This document shows positions 1-8,339 of a stretch of DNA of 64,000 bases, piece by piece (position 1 is the stretch's first letter; every line of letters starts with the position of its first letter). Below the pieces are notes generated by a model, which saw only the letters and a list, made by a program, of their open reading frames with translations, searched no databases and had not been told where the DNA came from. This DNA is from Actinoplanes sichuanensis (GTDB lineage: Bacteria > Actinomycetota > Actinomycetes > Mycobacteriales > Micromonosporaceae), in NCBI RefSeq assembly GCF_033097365.1, contig NZ_AP028461.1, forward strand, positions 3,038,001-3,102,000, read 5' to 3'. A program made the position numbers and the translations under genes.

Positions 1-1495
1 CGCAGAGCACTACTTTGCTGGCAAAAAGCAATGCCCTTACGTGCGTCGGTTCAAGCAATTTTAGCCATCGTGACCACTCGCGCTGGCTGAGCGATTCCGC
101 GCGGCGTGGTCGCGGCCCCGCCTCAGTAGGTGCCAGCCGGACGATGTTCGCAAGGTCCCCAAATCGATCGGCAGGTACCGCGTCGGGACTGTGAGTAATA
201 ATCAAACACTGTCCTACAGTCCGAAGCATGCGGATGAGTCGCCGCTGCATTGCGGGTTCGGCATTGACCGCTGGTTCGTCAAGAACGATAATCCGACCGG
301 GCTCGCCTGGAACTAGGGTGCTCAGAACGAGAGCTTCTTGAACGCCGGCGCCGGCGAACTCAATAAGGTATTCGGCGTTGTCCACAACGACTGTTGGCTC
401 GATGATTAGGCCATCGACTGAGATCTGGCTCAGCTCAGGGCGACACCGTAGTCCGAGTTCACGGCCAGTAAGTTCGTTGAAAGCGAGCTCGATCTCGGCA
501 TACTGGCGTTGAGCGGCGGCATCGCCATTCTTAAGGCGGAATAGCGCGGCTGGAACATTACTCCCGTCGCGAATATCGATTGCTCCGTCAAAATCGGCAT
601 GGACGAATCGGCGCCTGAAAGGCACGCGGCGATTGGCAGTTAAAACAACTTGCCTTCGCAAGATGGCTTGAAAAAGGTGACCGAATTCAAAGTTGAAGTT
701 GTGGTAGTCCGATACGCGAAGCGACGCAGCCAATTCTCGGAGGCTCAGTGGCGTTGGAGTTGAGCCGTCCGCGTGAACATTCATGTTCATAGTTATTGTC
801 ATGCCTGTGCCGGGCAATGTGTTGGCAAGATCCATCAACCGGTGGTCCTCAGGGTCTTGGTTATTCGCGTCGACGTCTAGATTAGGAATCGTCGAAGTTA
901 ACGCCATCGTCAGATTGACGCTAGTGTCGACCGGCTGCCAGAATGGATCCGCCTTTCCGTTGCGGAGTTGGCCGGAGTTCGCGCCGACGAGTGATATGTG
1001 ACAGGTGCGGCCGCTGTAGTCAAATTCCCAAGCAACGAACCATGGGCTACGCATGCCCGCGTCATAATGGATGTGCAACGTGCCTGCCCAGAGAGGCCTC
1101 AGTGACTCCTCGGTGATTCGGGCACGGCCGATCGCGTCGAGTGCTGAGGCGGTGCGGCGTTTCTCTGCAGCGTCAGCGAGGCCGCCGCAGGCATAGGCGG
1201 CTCGCATGAAGGTCAGGACGAGCGCGCGCTCCCATGGCTGGTCGAGTGTCAGGCTCAGGGCTACGCGGTACGCGCTAGCGCCCCGATGCCCCGCAGACTC
1301 GTACGAAGCCAGCAGTTCTGTGAATTGATCACCGGCGTACCTAGCGGTCACCGCCAGAGCCAGGTCTAGGCAGCGCCCGAGGTTTGTCTTCCCGACCCCG
1401 TTCGGACCGGTCAGAACGGTCAGACCGGATCCGAGCTCTAGTTCGAGAGTGTCAAACGACAGGAAGTCGCGAGCGGAGATTTTTGTCAGCTTCAC
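1..1495 (-). CDS. OLD-family (AAA15) ATPase/nuclease, C-terminus cut by window edge
   Basis: An ATP-binding protein open from a GTG at 1495 to the window edge (about 498 residues visible). It has a RecF/OLD-type ATPase layout: Walker A GPNGVGKTN at residues 30-38, a Walker B RIIVLDEP near 398-405 and an H-loop ITHSP near 430. The last visible residues, LFASKVVLC, match the place where OLD proteins enter their TOPRIM nuclease domain, so the nuclease half probably lies outside the window. AAGGTGAGG precedes the GTG and supports this start. Codon use is less GC-rich than in the catabolic genes to the right. OLD proteins act in phage defence, alone or with a UvrD-like helicase (Gabija); the partner, if any, is not visible. 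Confidence 0.82.
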   Translation of the reverse strand, partial: MKLTKISARDFLSFDTLELELGSGLTVLTGPNGVGKTNLGRCLDLALAVTARYAGDQFTELLASYESAGHRGASAYRVALSLTLDQPWERALVLTFMRAAYACGGLADAAEKRRTASALDAIGRARITEESLRPLWAGTLHIHYDAGMRSPWFVAWEFDYSGRTCHISLVGANSGQLRNGKADPFWQPVDTSVNLTMALTSTIPNLDVDANNQDPEDHRLMDLANTLPGTGMTITMNMNVHADGSTPTPLSLRELAASLRVSDYHNFNFEFGHLFQAILRRQVVLTANRRVPFRRRFVHADFDGAIDIRDGSNVPAALFRLKNGDAAAQRQYAEIELAFNELTGRELGLRCRPELSQISVDGLIIEPTVVVDNAEYLIEFAGAGVQEALVLSTLVPGEPGRIIVLDEPAVNAEPAMQRRLIRMLRTVGQCLIITHSPDAVPADRFGDLANIVRLAPTEAGPRPRRAESLSQREWSRWLKLLEPTHVRALLFASKVVLC

Positions 1496-1809
1496 GCGAG
1501 GAACCTCACCTTCGGGACGTCATCCTGGCAGATGCCGTCCGACACTACGACGGCACTCTTGACCGAGCCCTCCGGAGCGGGTTGCCGAGGGCCGGGCGTG
1601 GCCATCCCGAACGTCTGGGGTTCCGGCGCCGCCACGCTCCAAGCGCACGGCTACCCCGCGTGGCTGGCTCATGGTCAAATCGCACGCCACTCGCGGCAGA
1701 CCAGTGCGGTGGTCCGTTGTACCGAACGGTCCAGTATCGCGACCATGATCTAGGTTCCCTTGCCATCAGCACGGTGCAAAATGAACGCGGCTAAGTGTAG
1801 GGTGTACAG
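1496..1809. other. Divergent intergenic region, no supported gene
   Basis: This 314-base gap separates the OLD-family gene from the divergent DUF6602 gene and must hold both promoters. Short overlapping reading frames exist on both strands, but none has a ribosome site, recognisable protein or consistent codon pattern. The central part is more GC-rich than the two flanking genes, so it could be an old insertion or gene remnant; I could not identify it. Confidence 0.5.
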
Positions 1810-2811
1810 GTGCTGGAAAGACACGAGCTTCGCATCTTCCTCGATCAAGTTACCGCCGAAATTGCGGACGAATATGCTCGCATTTACAAGCGGACTAAAG
1901 AGGACCCGGGAACTGCTGGCGATGAGGGTGAATCGAATTGGGCAAAACTATTAGAGGATTGGCTTCCCGCTGATCTTCATGTCGCAACCAAAGGGCGGAT
2001 AATATCATCGAATGGCGAAGCTGGGCCTCAAGTCGATGTTGTTATTCTCTCAGGTGACTACCCCCGCAAATTACGCGACAAGAAGATCTATCTGGCAGGT
2101 GGGGTTGTCGCGGCGTTCGAATGCAAGAATACCTTACGAAAGCGGCACCTCGGTAAGTTTTTCAAGAACGCCGCAGCAATCAGCAAACTTGAGGATACCT
2201 ACTTTTCTCCAACGCTGTACACCGAGGCGTTTAGCCCAATCCTTTACGGCCTACTGGCCCACAGCCATGAGTGGAAGGATGCAGTAACCGCTACCGCCGT
2301 CATTGACGGCGAGATCGAGGACCTGGTTGGAGAAGCGGTCCACCCTCGCGAGTTGCCGGCTGTCATTGCCGTGAGCGACCTATTAACATGGGAGGGTGGG
2401 CTAAACTTCGGGATGATAGGTCCGGATGAAGACGGCGAACACCGCCTCGGTCCATCTGCCCTAGAACAAGACCTGCTGCGCTTCGCATCAACTTTCGATC
2501 GCGGTATTGAGTTCGTCGATGCGAGGATCGAGAACGTCGTTAGGGCGACTATTGGTGGGAAGACTATTCCGAATCCGGTTGGCGCACTAATTACTCATCT
2601 CATGCGGCATTTGACGCTCGGTGATCCGCGCAAGAAATCGCTGGGTGCTTACTTCTGGCGCGCGACGGGAAGCCCGCTCTCTCAACGTGCTGCACATCGA
2701 GTTTGGGGCGTCAAGGAAGTATGCAGCAGTGGCATGATTGAAAAAATGATGACAAATTCCTGGTGGGAGGAGATCGATCGAGAGCCGAAAAATCGACATC
2801 GCCTTCCATAG
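1810..2811 (+). CDS. DUF6602 protein with PD-(D/E)XK nuclease-like core
   Basis: A 333-residue protein resembling the DUF6602 family. Its N-terminal half carries GEAGPQVDVVIL followed by VVAAFECKN, giving Asp76 and Glu104-x-Lys106 with upstream acidic candidates near residues 41-49. This spacing is that of a PD-(D/E)XK nuclease core; nuclease activity is inferred. The C-terminal half has no motif I recognise. The start is a GTG with only a weak ribosome site. No signal peptide or membrane segment is present. It diverges from the OLD-family gene, shares its lower GC content, and sits alone before the GC-rich flank, which fits an accessory or defence gene. Confidence 0.72.
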   Translation: MLERHELRIFLDQVTAEIADEYARIYKRTKEDPGTAGDEGESNWAKLLEDWLPADLHVATKGRIISSNGEAGPQVDVVILSGDYPRKLRDKKIYLAGGVVAAFECKNTLRKRHLGKFFKNAAAISKLEDTYFSPTLYTEAFSPILYGLLAHSHEWKDAVTATAVIDGEIEDLVGEAVHPRELPAVIAVSDLLTWEGGLNFGMIGPDEDGEHRLGPSALEQDLLRFASTFDRGIEFVDARIENVVRATIGGKTIPNPVGALITHLMRHLTLGDPRKKSLGAYFWRATGSPLSQRAAHRVWGVKEVCSSGMIEKMMTNSWWEEIDREPKNRHRLP

Positions 2812-2848
2812 GGAATCGATGTTCTCATCGTGTCATTAATATGACCAA

Positions 2849-2866
2849 CAGGTGCAGGTGCAGGTG
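2849..2866. repeat. Three tandem CAGGTG hexamers
   Basis: CAGGTG is repeated three times without interruption just downstream of the DUF6602 gene. A nearby imperfect hairpin (CTTGAG near 2891 pairing with CTCAAG near 2920) lacks a U tract. Function is unknown; the short repeat may be chance or a junction scar at the edge of the low-GC patch. Confidence 0.35.
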
Positions 2867-3013
2867 CTAAGCATTGTAAATCCGTTCTTGAGTCTTGCCG
2901 AACCTTGCCGCTTTAAGGCTCAAGTGTGTTAGCGCGCATGACACTCTCATCGGCAGATCAAGGCGTCGATGTTGGTGGACGGTGGAGGGTCACGCCGCGC
3001 TGCTGTGTTCGGT

Positions 3014-3346
3014 CTATGGCCGCTGATGGCCGCAGTCGAGTTCGTTGTCGGCAAGGTCGGTGACCCATCCGTGGGTGCCGTTGAAGTGCACTCGGATGAG
3101 ACCAGGATGGTAATCGACCTCGAAGGGATCGTTGCCCCTCGTCGTGCCTTGCCAAATTGCTCTGTGGTCATCATAAGGAGCGGTGTGAACCAGCAACGAC
3201 TCGCCGGGCTGGAGCCAGTAGTCCCGGCCGTAGGGTTCCAACACCACTTCGAGCATCTCTTCACTACCGTTGCAAACGGGCATTCGAATCGCGATCTCAT
3301 CCATCGTCGCGATTCTCGCAGCGGCCGGCTCCACGGCCAACGGCAC
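3014..3346 (-). CDS. Small hypothetical protein (about 100 residues)
   Basis: This frame encodes up to 110 residues; a second start at 3304 (beginning MDEIAIRMP) would give a more natural N-terminus of about 96 residues. The centre reads LEVVLEPYGRDYWLQPGE, and the protein is rich in aromatic and acidic residues with no membrane segment. It resembles small beta-rich proteins of unknown function common in actinomycetes. I do not recognise a domain. It stands alone between the low-GC patch and the catabolic locus. Confidence 0.55.
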   Translation of the reverse strand: MPLAVEPAAARIATMDEIAIRMPVCNGSEEMLEVVLEPYGRDYWLQPGESLLVHTAPYDDHRAIWQGTTRGNDPFEVDYHPGLIRVHFNGTHGWVTDLADNELDCGHQRP

Positions 3347-3552
3347 CCGCTCATCGGCAACAGACAGTGAAGAGCGGCGTTTCAGGGTGGGCGATCATTC
3401 GGGTGTCTGGCCTTTGCGTTCGTTACGGTCGAGAGCGCGCCGGGGAGCCGGACGCCAACCGACCGGCCCGTCATCCAGGAGCTCCACAGCCCGGCGCCGG
3501 CCACCAGAGCCGCAACCGTCGTGGATGGTGAGAGGCCGCAAACGACCGTGCG

Positions 3553-3993
3553 TCAAGGCCGGCTTCGCTGTAGCCGTGCGACCGCGACCGCGACGACGGC
3601 GACGAGGATGACGCCGTAGATGGCGGTGTACGACCATGACCGCCCCGTGATCAGGCAGAACACGAGCAGGCCACCGTAGAACGGCACACCCACCGCCAGC
3701 CCGACCAGCGCTCCCCGCCGCACATGGCCGGGTGTCGCGCTCGTCTCGTGGTCGTTCGCCCGGCGGATTCGGCGCCGGGTCACGTTGCGGTCGCACCACT
3801 CGATGACCGGCAGCATCATCGCCCAGACGGCGCCGTACAGGCCCGACCGGGCGATGACCGTGACCACCGGATCGTCACCATCGAGGAACAGGCGGGCCGG
3901 AAACCAGAGGACGGCGAGGACCGCGGACGCGACGACGAACCAGCCGGGCGCACCGCCCAGTCTCTCGACCATCGCGGCCCGCCGCCCCCGCAT
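3553..3993 (-). CDS. Small multi-pass membrane protein
   Basis: Starting at the ATG at 3993 (MRGRRAAM), this gives about 146 residues with roughly four hydrophobic segments: WFVVASAVLAVLWFPARLFL, then a segment around AVWAMMLPVI, and a pair near the C-terminus (LVGLAVGVPFYGGLLVFCLI and an AIYGVILVAVVAVAVA stretch). A basic loop RRRIRRA separates the halves. CAGG lies upstream of the ATG; a longer frame reaches 4071. It follows the oxidase gene on the same strand after about 50 bases and could be the last gene of that operon. No family recognised. Confidence 0.6.
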   Translation of the reverse strand: MRGRRAAMVERLGGAPGWFVVASAVLAVLWFPARLFLDGDDPVVTVIARSGLYGAVWAMMLPVIEWCDRNVTRRRIRRANDHETSATPGHVRRGALVGLAVGVPFYGGLLVFCLITGRSWSYTAIYGVILVAVVAVAVARLQRSRP

Positions 3994-4045
3994 CGATACC
4001 TGGCGCTGCATGCCAGGCACTGTGCCCACTCGCGACGACACGCAC

Positions 4046-5380
4046 TCATACCGGCCGGTCGGGGGTGCCACCCAGATAGCCGCAGAACACGCCGTCCGGG
4101 TCGCGGGTGGCGACGATCTTCTGGTAGCGCTGCCAGGCGTCGTCGGACAGGAAACGGACCTGGCGGCGGGTCAGGTCGCTGTCGCCCAGGTACTGGCCGG
4201 CGGTCACCGGCTCCAGGTCGGCCATCGCGGCGGCCAGCCACCGTTGATGGGCGTCGTCGTCGGCCGGGTCCTGCCACAGCACGTAACCGGCCAGGTAGAT
4301 CTCCGACTGCACGGAGAACGCCATGTCCGGCAGCTCCCGTAGCGGCGCCATGCTGAACCAGATGGTGAACGCCTTCTCGTTCGGCAGCGTGGTGAACGCC
4401 CGCCGCATCGCCGGCACCACCTCCGCGGCGTCGCCGCTGAGCCAGGCGTTGTCGACGGCCCACCGATGGCCCTCCGGGTTGTCGGCCAGCTGCCGGGCCC
4501 GCTGTTCGTCGAGCGTCGTCGGGACCGCGTCCCGCACCATCAGGGCCCGCCCGAGCGCGGGATTGGCCCGAAACGGCGCGAGCGCGGCGTCGGCTTGCGG
4601 TGCGTCCGCGACGAGCGCGACCGCGGTCACCAGCAGGATGGGGTACGGCGAGAGCTCCCGGTCGGTCTTGGTCAACGCCACGATCTCGACGTTGCCGTCG
4701 ACGGTGGCGTGCATGCCCTGCAGCCACGTCATCACTTCGTCGAAATCGTCGAGCCGGTACGCCTGCACGGTCTGCGCCACATAGCCGGGCGCCGGGAGTG
4801 TCCGCAGGTGGAATCGGGTCACCACGCCGGGAAAGCCGGGCCCCGAACCGCGGGCCGCCCAGTACAGATCACTGTTGACCGAGGCGTCCGCCCGGACCAG
4901 GTCTCCTTCCGCGGTGACCACGTCGATCGCCTCGACGTATTCGGCGGCCCAGCCCCAGCCGCGGGCGTTCCAGCCCTGCCCGCCCTGCAGCAGGAACCCG
5001 CCGAGCCCCACGGTCGGGCAGTGCCCACCCACGAAGAACCGCCCATGCGACGCCAGGAACGGCGCCAGCTCGGAACCGCCCTGGATCGCCGGTGACGCGG
5101 TCGCGATCCCGGTCGTCTCGTCGTAGCCCAGCTCCCGAAGGCCGCCGAGGTCGATGACGAGCGCGTCGTCACGCACCGACCACTGCGCCCAGCTGTGCCC
5201 GCCGGAGCGGACCGCGACCTGCCAGCCACGGTCGCGCGCCAGGCGTACCCCCTTGATGACGTCCTTTTCGCTGGTCGCCCGCAGGACCGCGGCGGGTGAC
5301 CGATCGGGAAGCCGCCGGTTGAAGATCCGGTCGGAGCAGGCCTGTTCGAAGCCGGGCTCGCCGCGTTCGATCAGGTTCAC
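4046..5380 (-). CDS. Berberine-bridge-type FAD-linked oxidase
   Basis: A 444-residue FAD-binding oxidoreductase of the PCMH/VAO superfamily with an N-terminal FAD_binding_4 domain and C-terminal BBE region. RSGGHSW places His62 and GGHCPTVGLGG places Cys121 at the two positions used for bicovalent FAD attachment in this family. Such enzymes oxidise aromatic alcohols, sugars or amines; 6-hydroxynicotine oxidase and berberine bridge enzyme are relatives. The start is the GTG at 5380, whose bases overlap the TGA of the upstream monooxygenase (GTGA), so the genes are translationally coupled; the frame extends upstream without a better start. Cytoplasmic. It is likely an oxidative step of the pathway fed by the adjacent ABC importer. 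Confidence 0.88.
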   Translation of the reverse strand: MNLIERGEPGFEQACSDRIFNRRLPDRSPAAVLRATSEKDVIKGVRLARDRGWQVAVRSGGHSWAQWSVRDDALVIDLGGLRELGYDETTGIATASPAIQGGSELAPFLASHGRFFVGGHCPTVGLGGFLLQGGQGWNARGWGWAAEYVEAIDVVTAEGDLVRADASVNSDLYWAARGSGPGFPGVVTRFHLRTLPAPGYVAQTVQAYRLDDFDEVMTWLQGMHATVDGNVEIVALTKTDRELSPYPILLVTAVALVADAPQADAALAPFRANPALGRALMVRDAVPTTLDEQRARQLADNPEGHRWAVDNAWLSGDAAEVVPAMRRAFTTLPNEKAFTIWFSMAPLRELPDMAFSVQSEIYLAGYVLWQDPADDDAHQRWLAAAMADLEPVTAGQYLGDSDLTRRQVRFLSDDAWQRYQKIVATRDPDGVFCGYLGGTPDRPV

Positions 5381-6510
5381 GCCGGCTCGCAGAGCGCGCC
5401 GAGGGTCTGGCCCATCAACCGGCCGGGGTCGGCGCCGGGGGTGTCCGGGTGGATCTCCCATTCGGCCAGCAGCAGGCTGTTGTCCAGCACCATCTTCACC
5501 CGTGGCAGCCGCCGGGCCATGAACGCGGGCAGCACCTGCTCGATGTCGTCACCGCCGGTGAGCATCTCGGCCAGGACCACCGCGTCCTCGGCGCACATGG
5601 CCGCACCCTGGGCGATCAGCGGTGGGCAGGCGTGCGCGGCGTCGCCGATCACGATCGTCCGCCCGCGGAACCACGGTTCGTCGACCAGGATCGCCTCGAT
5701 GTACTGGTAGTTGACGACGGCGTCGTCGGCGAGGCTGTCGCGGACCCGGCCCCAGACCCCGCCGTACCCCTGCCCGTGCTCTTTCATGATCTTGCCGTTG
5801 GGGTGTTCGCCGACGAACGAGCGGTCGAGGTTGCCTTCGAGCAGGAACGCGTAGCAGAGGTCGTCGGAGATCGGCGTGTAGCCGGCCTTGTACTTCGGCC
5901 CGCCGTAGTAGACGCCGGAGCAGTCCATCTCGGCCGGACGCTGCGCGACGACCCGCCAGATGCCCATGCCGACCGACCGCGGCTGTGTCTCGATGCCGAT
6001 CATCGACCGGACGCTGGAGCGGATGCCGTCCGCGCCGACCAGCAGATCCACGGTTGCGGTGGTGCCGTCGGACAGGGTGGCGACGACCTCGTGCCCGCGG
6101 TCGTCGATGGCAGTCACCGTCGTGCCGGTGCGCACGTCCACCCCGGCCTCGGCCACCCGGCGGGCCAGAATGTCGGCCAACCGGGCCCGCAGCGCACCCA
6201 TCGTCGGCGGCAGGCCGGGCCCGCCCATCGGCGGCGCCGGCATCTCCATGATCTGGACGCCGTCGGCCCGGAACATCCGCAGCTTGTCGAAGGCGCAGCC
6301 GTTCTCGGCGAGTTCGTCGAGGACGCCGACCGAGTGGAACGCCTTGAGCGCGTTGCCCTGCAGGGTGATGCCGTGGCCGACGCCGCCGAGCTCGCGGCGC
6401 AGCTCGACCAGGATGACGTGCGCGCCGCGCTGGGCGAGCGCGAGGGCCAGGGTGCTGCCGGTGATGCCGCCGCCGACGACGAGGACCCGACGGTTCGGGG
6501 AGTCAGCCAT
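5377..6510 (-). CDS. FAD-dependent aromatic monooxygenase (PHBH fold)
   Basis: A 377-residue flavoprotein hydroxylase. The N-terminal Rossmann motif is VVGGGITGS (residues about 11-19), the NADPH/FAD DG motif appears as LVGADGIRSSVR, and the FAD ribityl-binding GD motif is IVIGDAAHACPP. This is the class-A monooxygenase layout that uses NAD(P)H and O2 to hydroxylate phenols or pyridines. It begins 13 bases after the importer ATPase gene and overlaps the oxidase gene by GTGA, so it is in the importer operon. Ring hydroxylation before ring cleavage is the likely role; the substrate is not readable from sequence. Confidence 0.9.
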   Translation of the reverse strand: MADSPNRRVLVVGGGITGSTLALALAQRGAHVILVELRRELGGVGHGITLQGNALKAFHSVGVLDELAENGCAFDKLRMFRADGVQIMEMPAPPMGGPGLPPTMGALRARLADILARRVAEAGVDVRTGTTVTAIDDRGHEVVATLSDGTTATVDLLVGADGIRSSVRSMIGIETQPRSVGMGIWRVVAQRPAEMDCSGVYYGGPKYKAGYTPISDDLCYAFLLEGNLDRSFVGEHPNGKIMKEHGQGYGGVWGRVRDSLADDAVVNYQYIEAILVDEPWFRGRTIVIGDAAHACPPLIAQGAAMCAEDAVVLAEMLTGGDDIEQVLPAFMARRLPRVKMVLDNSLLLAEWEIHPDTPGADPGRLMGQTLGALCEPA

Positions 6511-6522
6511 GAACGCTGCCTT

Positions 6523-7293
6523 TCACGCGAATTGGGAGGGTCGGGCGCCGGTGATCCAGCCGACGACGGCGTCCGGGTCGGTGTCGGCGACGGCGATGTC
6601 GGCGACCTTGCTGCCCCGGTTCAGCACGACGATCCGATCGGCGACCTCGTTGCAGAGCGGAAGGTTGTGGGTGACCAGAACGATCGCGATGCCCTGCCCG
6701 GCCATCCGCCGGATCAGCGCCTCGACCTGTTTGGTCTGCTCGTAGCCGAGGGCGGCGGTGGGCTCGTCGAGCAGCAGGACACCGCCGGCCTCACCGGAGA
6801 CCCGGATCGCACCGCGGGCCAGGGCGACCACCTGGCGCTGGCCGCCGGAGAGCATCTCGACCGGTCGGGTCATCGGTGCGGTGCGCACGCCGAGGCGTTC
6901 GAGTTCGGTCTCGGAGCGTTTACGCATGGCTTTGCGGTCGACGAAACCGAGCCAGCCGAGGGGCCCGCGGCGCAGGATCTCCCGGCCGATGTTGAGGTTG
7001 GTGGCGATGTCCTGCGGGTCGACCAGGGCGAGGTCCTGGTAGACCATCTGGATGCCGGCGGCCGCCGAGTCGCTGGGGGAGTGGAAGGACACCTCGCGGC
7101 CGTTGACCGCGATCGTGCCGCCGCTCGGCCGGTGCGCGCCGGACATCACCTTGAGCAGGGTGGACTTACCGGCGCCGTTGTCGCCGAGCAGGCCGACCAC
7201 CTCGCCCGGCTGGACGGCGAAGTCGATGCCGGACAGCGCCCGGACGTAGCCGTAGTGCATGTCGATGCCGGTCAGTTGCAGTGCGGCGGTCAT
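6523..7293 (-). CDS. Sugar ABC importer ATPase (CUT2 type, single domain)
   Basis: A 256-residue ABC ATPase: Walker A LLGDNGAGKST, Q-loop MVYQD, signature LSGGQRQ, Walker B VLLLDEP and switch VTHN are all present. It is a single-domain form, like FrcA, not the usual two-domain RbsA/XylG type of about 500 residues. The ATG at 7293 lies two bases past the permease stop; an in-frame GTG at 7299 overlapping that stop is an alternative. It powers uptake through the permease encoded immediately upstream and probably works as a homodimer at the inner face of the membrane. Confidence 0.92.
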   Translation of the reverse strand: MTAALQLTGIDMHYGYVRALSGIDFAVQPGEVVGLLGDNGAGKSTLLKVMSGAHRPSGGTIAVNGREVSFHSPSDSAAAGIQMVYQDLALVDPQDIATNLNIGREILRRGPLGWLGFVDRKAMRKRSETELERLGVRTAPMTRPVEMLSGGQRQVVALARGAIRVSGEAGGVLLLDEPTAALGYEQTKQVEALIRRMAGQGIAIVLVTHNLPLCNEVADRIVVLNRGSKVADIAVADTDPDAVVGWITGARPSQFA

Positions 7294-7295
7294 GA

Positions 7296-8339
7296 TCACA
7301 CCTGTTTCCTGTGGACCGACAGGTTGGCGCTGCTCATCAGCCGGTTCGAGACGCCGGTCTGCACGATGCGTTCCAGCAGCAGCGAGGCGAGCAACAGGAC
7401 GCCGGTGGTGACGGTCGCCCAGTAGGGCTGCACCCCGCGGATGGTCAGGCCGTTGGCGATGGTGGCCAGGATCAGCGCGCCGACCAGCACCCGGGGCAGA
7501 CTGCCGCGCCCGCCGGTCAGGGCCACCCCGGCCAGGGCGACGGCGGTCAGGGCGTTGAAGATGATGCTGGGGCTGGCCTCCGGGGTGGCCTCGGTGGTGA
7601 TCGCGGCGGTGACCAGCCCACCGAGGGCGGCGCACAGGCCGGAGATGACGAACCCGAGGACCTTGTACCGGTCGGCGTGGATGCCGGATCGGCGGACGGC
7701 TTCGGCGTTGCCGCCGACCGCCATCAATCGGATCCCGTCTCTGGTACGGGTCAGGAACACCGTGCCGACCAGGAACAACAGGGCGACGATGTACACCGGT
7801 GCGGGCACTCCGAGGTACCTGTCGGTGCCCATGAACGTCAGCCCGGTCAGTCCCGGGAAGGTGTAGCCGCCGGCGATCACCGCGGCCAGCCCGGACAGCG
7901 CCGACAGGGTGCCGATGGTGACGATGATCGGGTTGAAGCCGCGCAGCACGATCAGCCCGTTGAGCAGGCCGATCGCGACGCCACTGGCCAGCCCGGCGAC
8001 CAGGCTCAACCAGATCGGCTGCCCGTTGGTGACCAACCAGCCGGTGAGGCAGGCGGCGAACGCGGCGGTGCCCGGCAGGGACAGGTCGAGCACGCCGGTC
8101 ATCACGCCGAAGCCGACTCCGGCGGCGAAGATCGCGGTGAGCGCGGCGGCGTTGGCGATCAGCAGCGCGTTGTCCAGGGTCGCGAAGTAGGGGGCGCACC
8201 AGAAGGAGAAGGCCAGGAGGATCAGGCCCCAGAGCACGAAGATGCCACGGTCGCGGACGAACAGCAGGGCGGAGACGGCACGCGGAACGTCGTGGCCGGT
8301 CGGGACGGTCGTCTCCGCCGCGGGTGCGGTCACCGTCAC
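7296..8339 (-). CDS. Sugar ABC importer permease (RbsC/FrcC type)
   Basis: A 347-residue polytopic membrane protein of the BPD_transp_2 family, with about eight to ten hydrophobic segments after a 30-residue cytoplasmic tail. Family hallmarks include GVMTGVLDLSLPG and the LNGLIVLRGFNPIIVTIGT stretch typical of ribose/fructose permeases. The GTG start at 8339 overlaps the stop of the binding-protein gene (GTGA), giving strict coupling. It forms the channel for a ribose-type (CUT2) importer; in this locus the cargo may be a sugar or an aryl glycoside. Confidence 0.93.
   Translation of the reverse strand: MTVTAPAAETTVPTGHDVPRAVSALLFVRDRGIFVLWGLILLAFSFWCAPYFATLDNALLIANAAALTAIFAAGVGFGVMTGVLDLSLPGTAAFAACLTGWLVTNGQPIWLSLVAGLASGVAIGLLNGLIVLRGFNPIIVTIGTLSALSGLAAVIAGGYTFPGLTGLTFMGTDRYLGVPAPVYIVALLFLVGTVFLTRTRDGIRLMAVGGNAEAVRRSGIHADRYKVLGFVISGLCAALGGLVTAAITTEATPEASPSIIFNALTAVALAGVALTGGRGSLPRVLVGALILATIANGLTIRGVQPYWATVTTGVLLLASLLLERIVQTGVSNRLMSSANLSVHRKQV

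Noticed and set aside
1384..1794. Rightward frame spanning the OLD gene start and intergenic gap
   Set aside because: It overlaps the well-supported P-loop region antisense and has no ribosome site or family match.
2812..2946. Possible integrase attachment site at the right edge of the low-GC patch
   Set aside because: No tRNA gene, integrase or second copy of a core repeat is visible in the window, so the hexamers and weak hairpin are insufficient.
5449..7425. A 658-codon rightward frame opposite the monooxygenase and importer ATPase genes
   Set aside because: It is antisense to two genes with complete family motifs, has repetitive Asp/Gly/His-rich sequence and no domain; a high-GC shadow.
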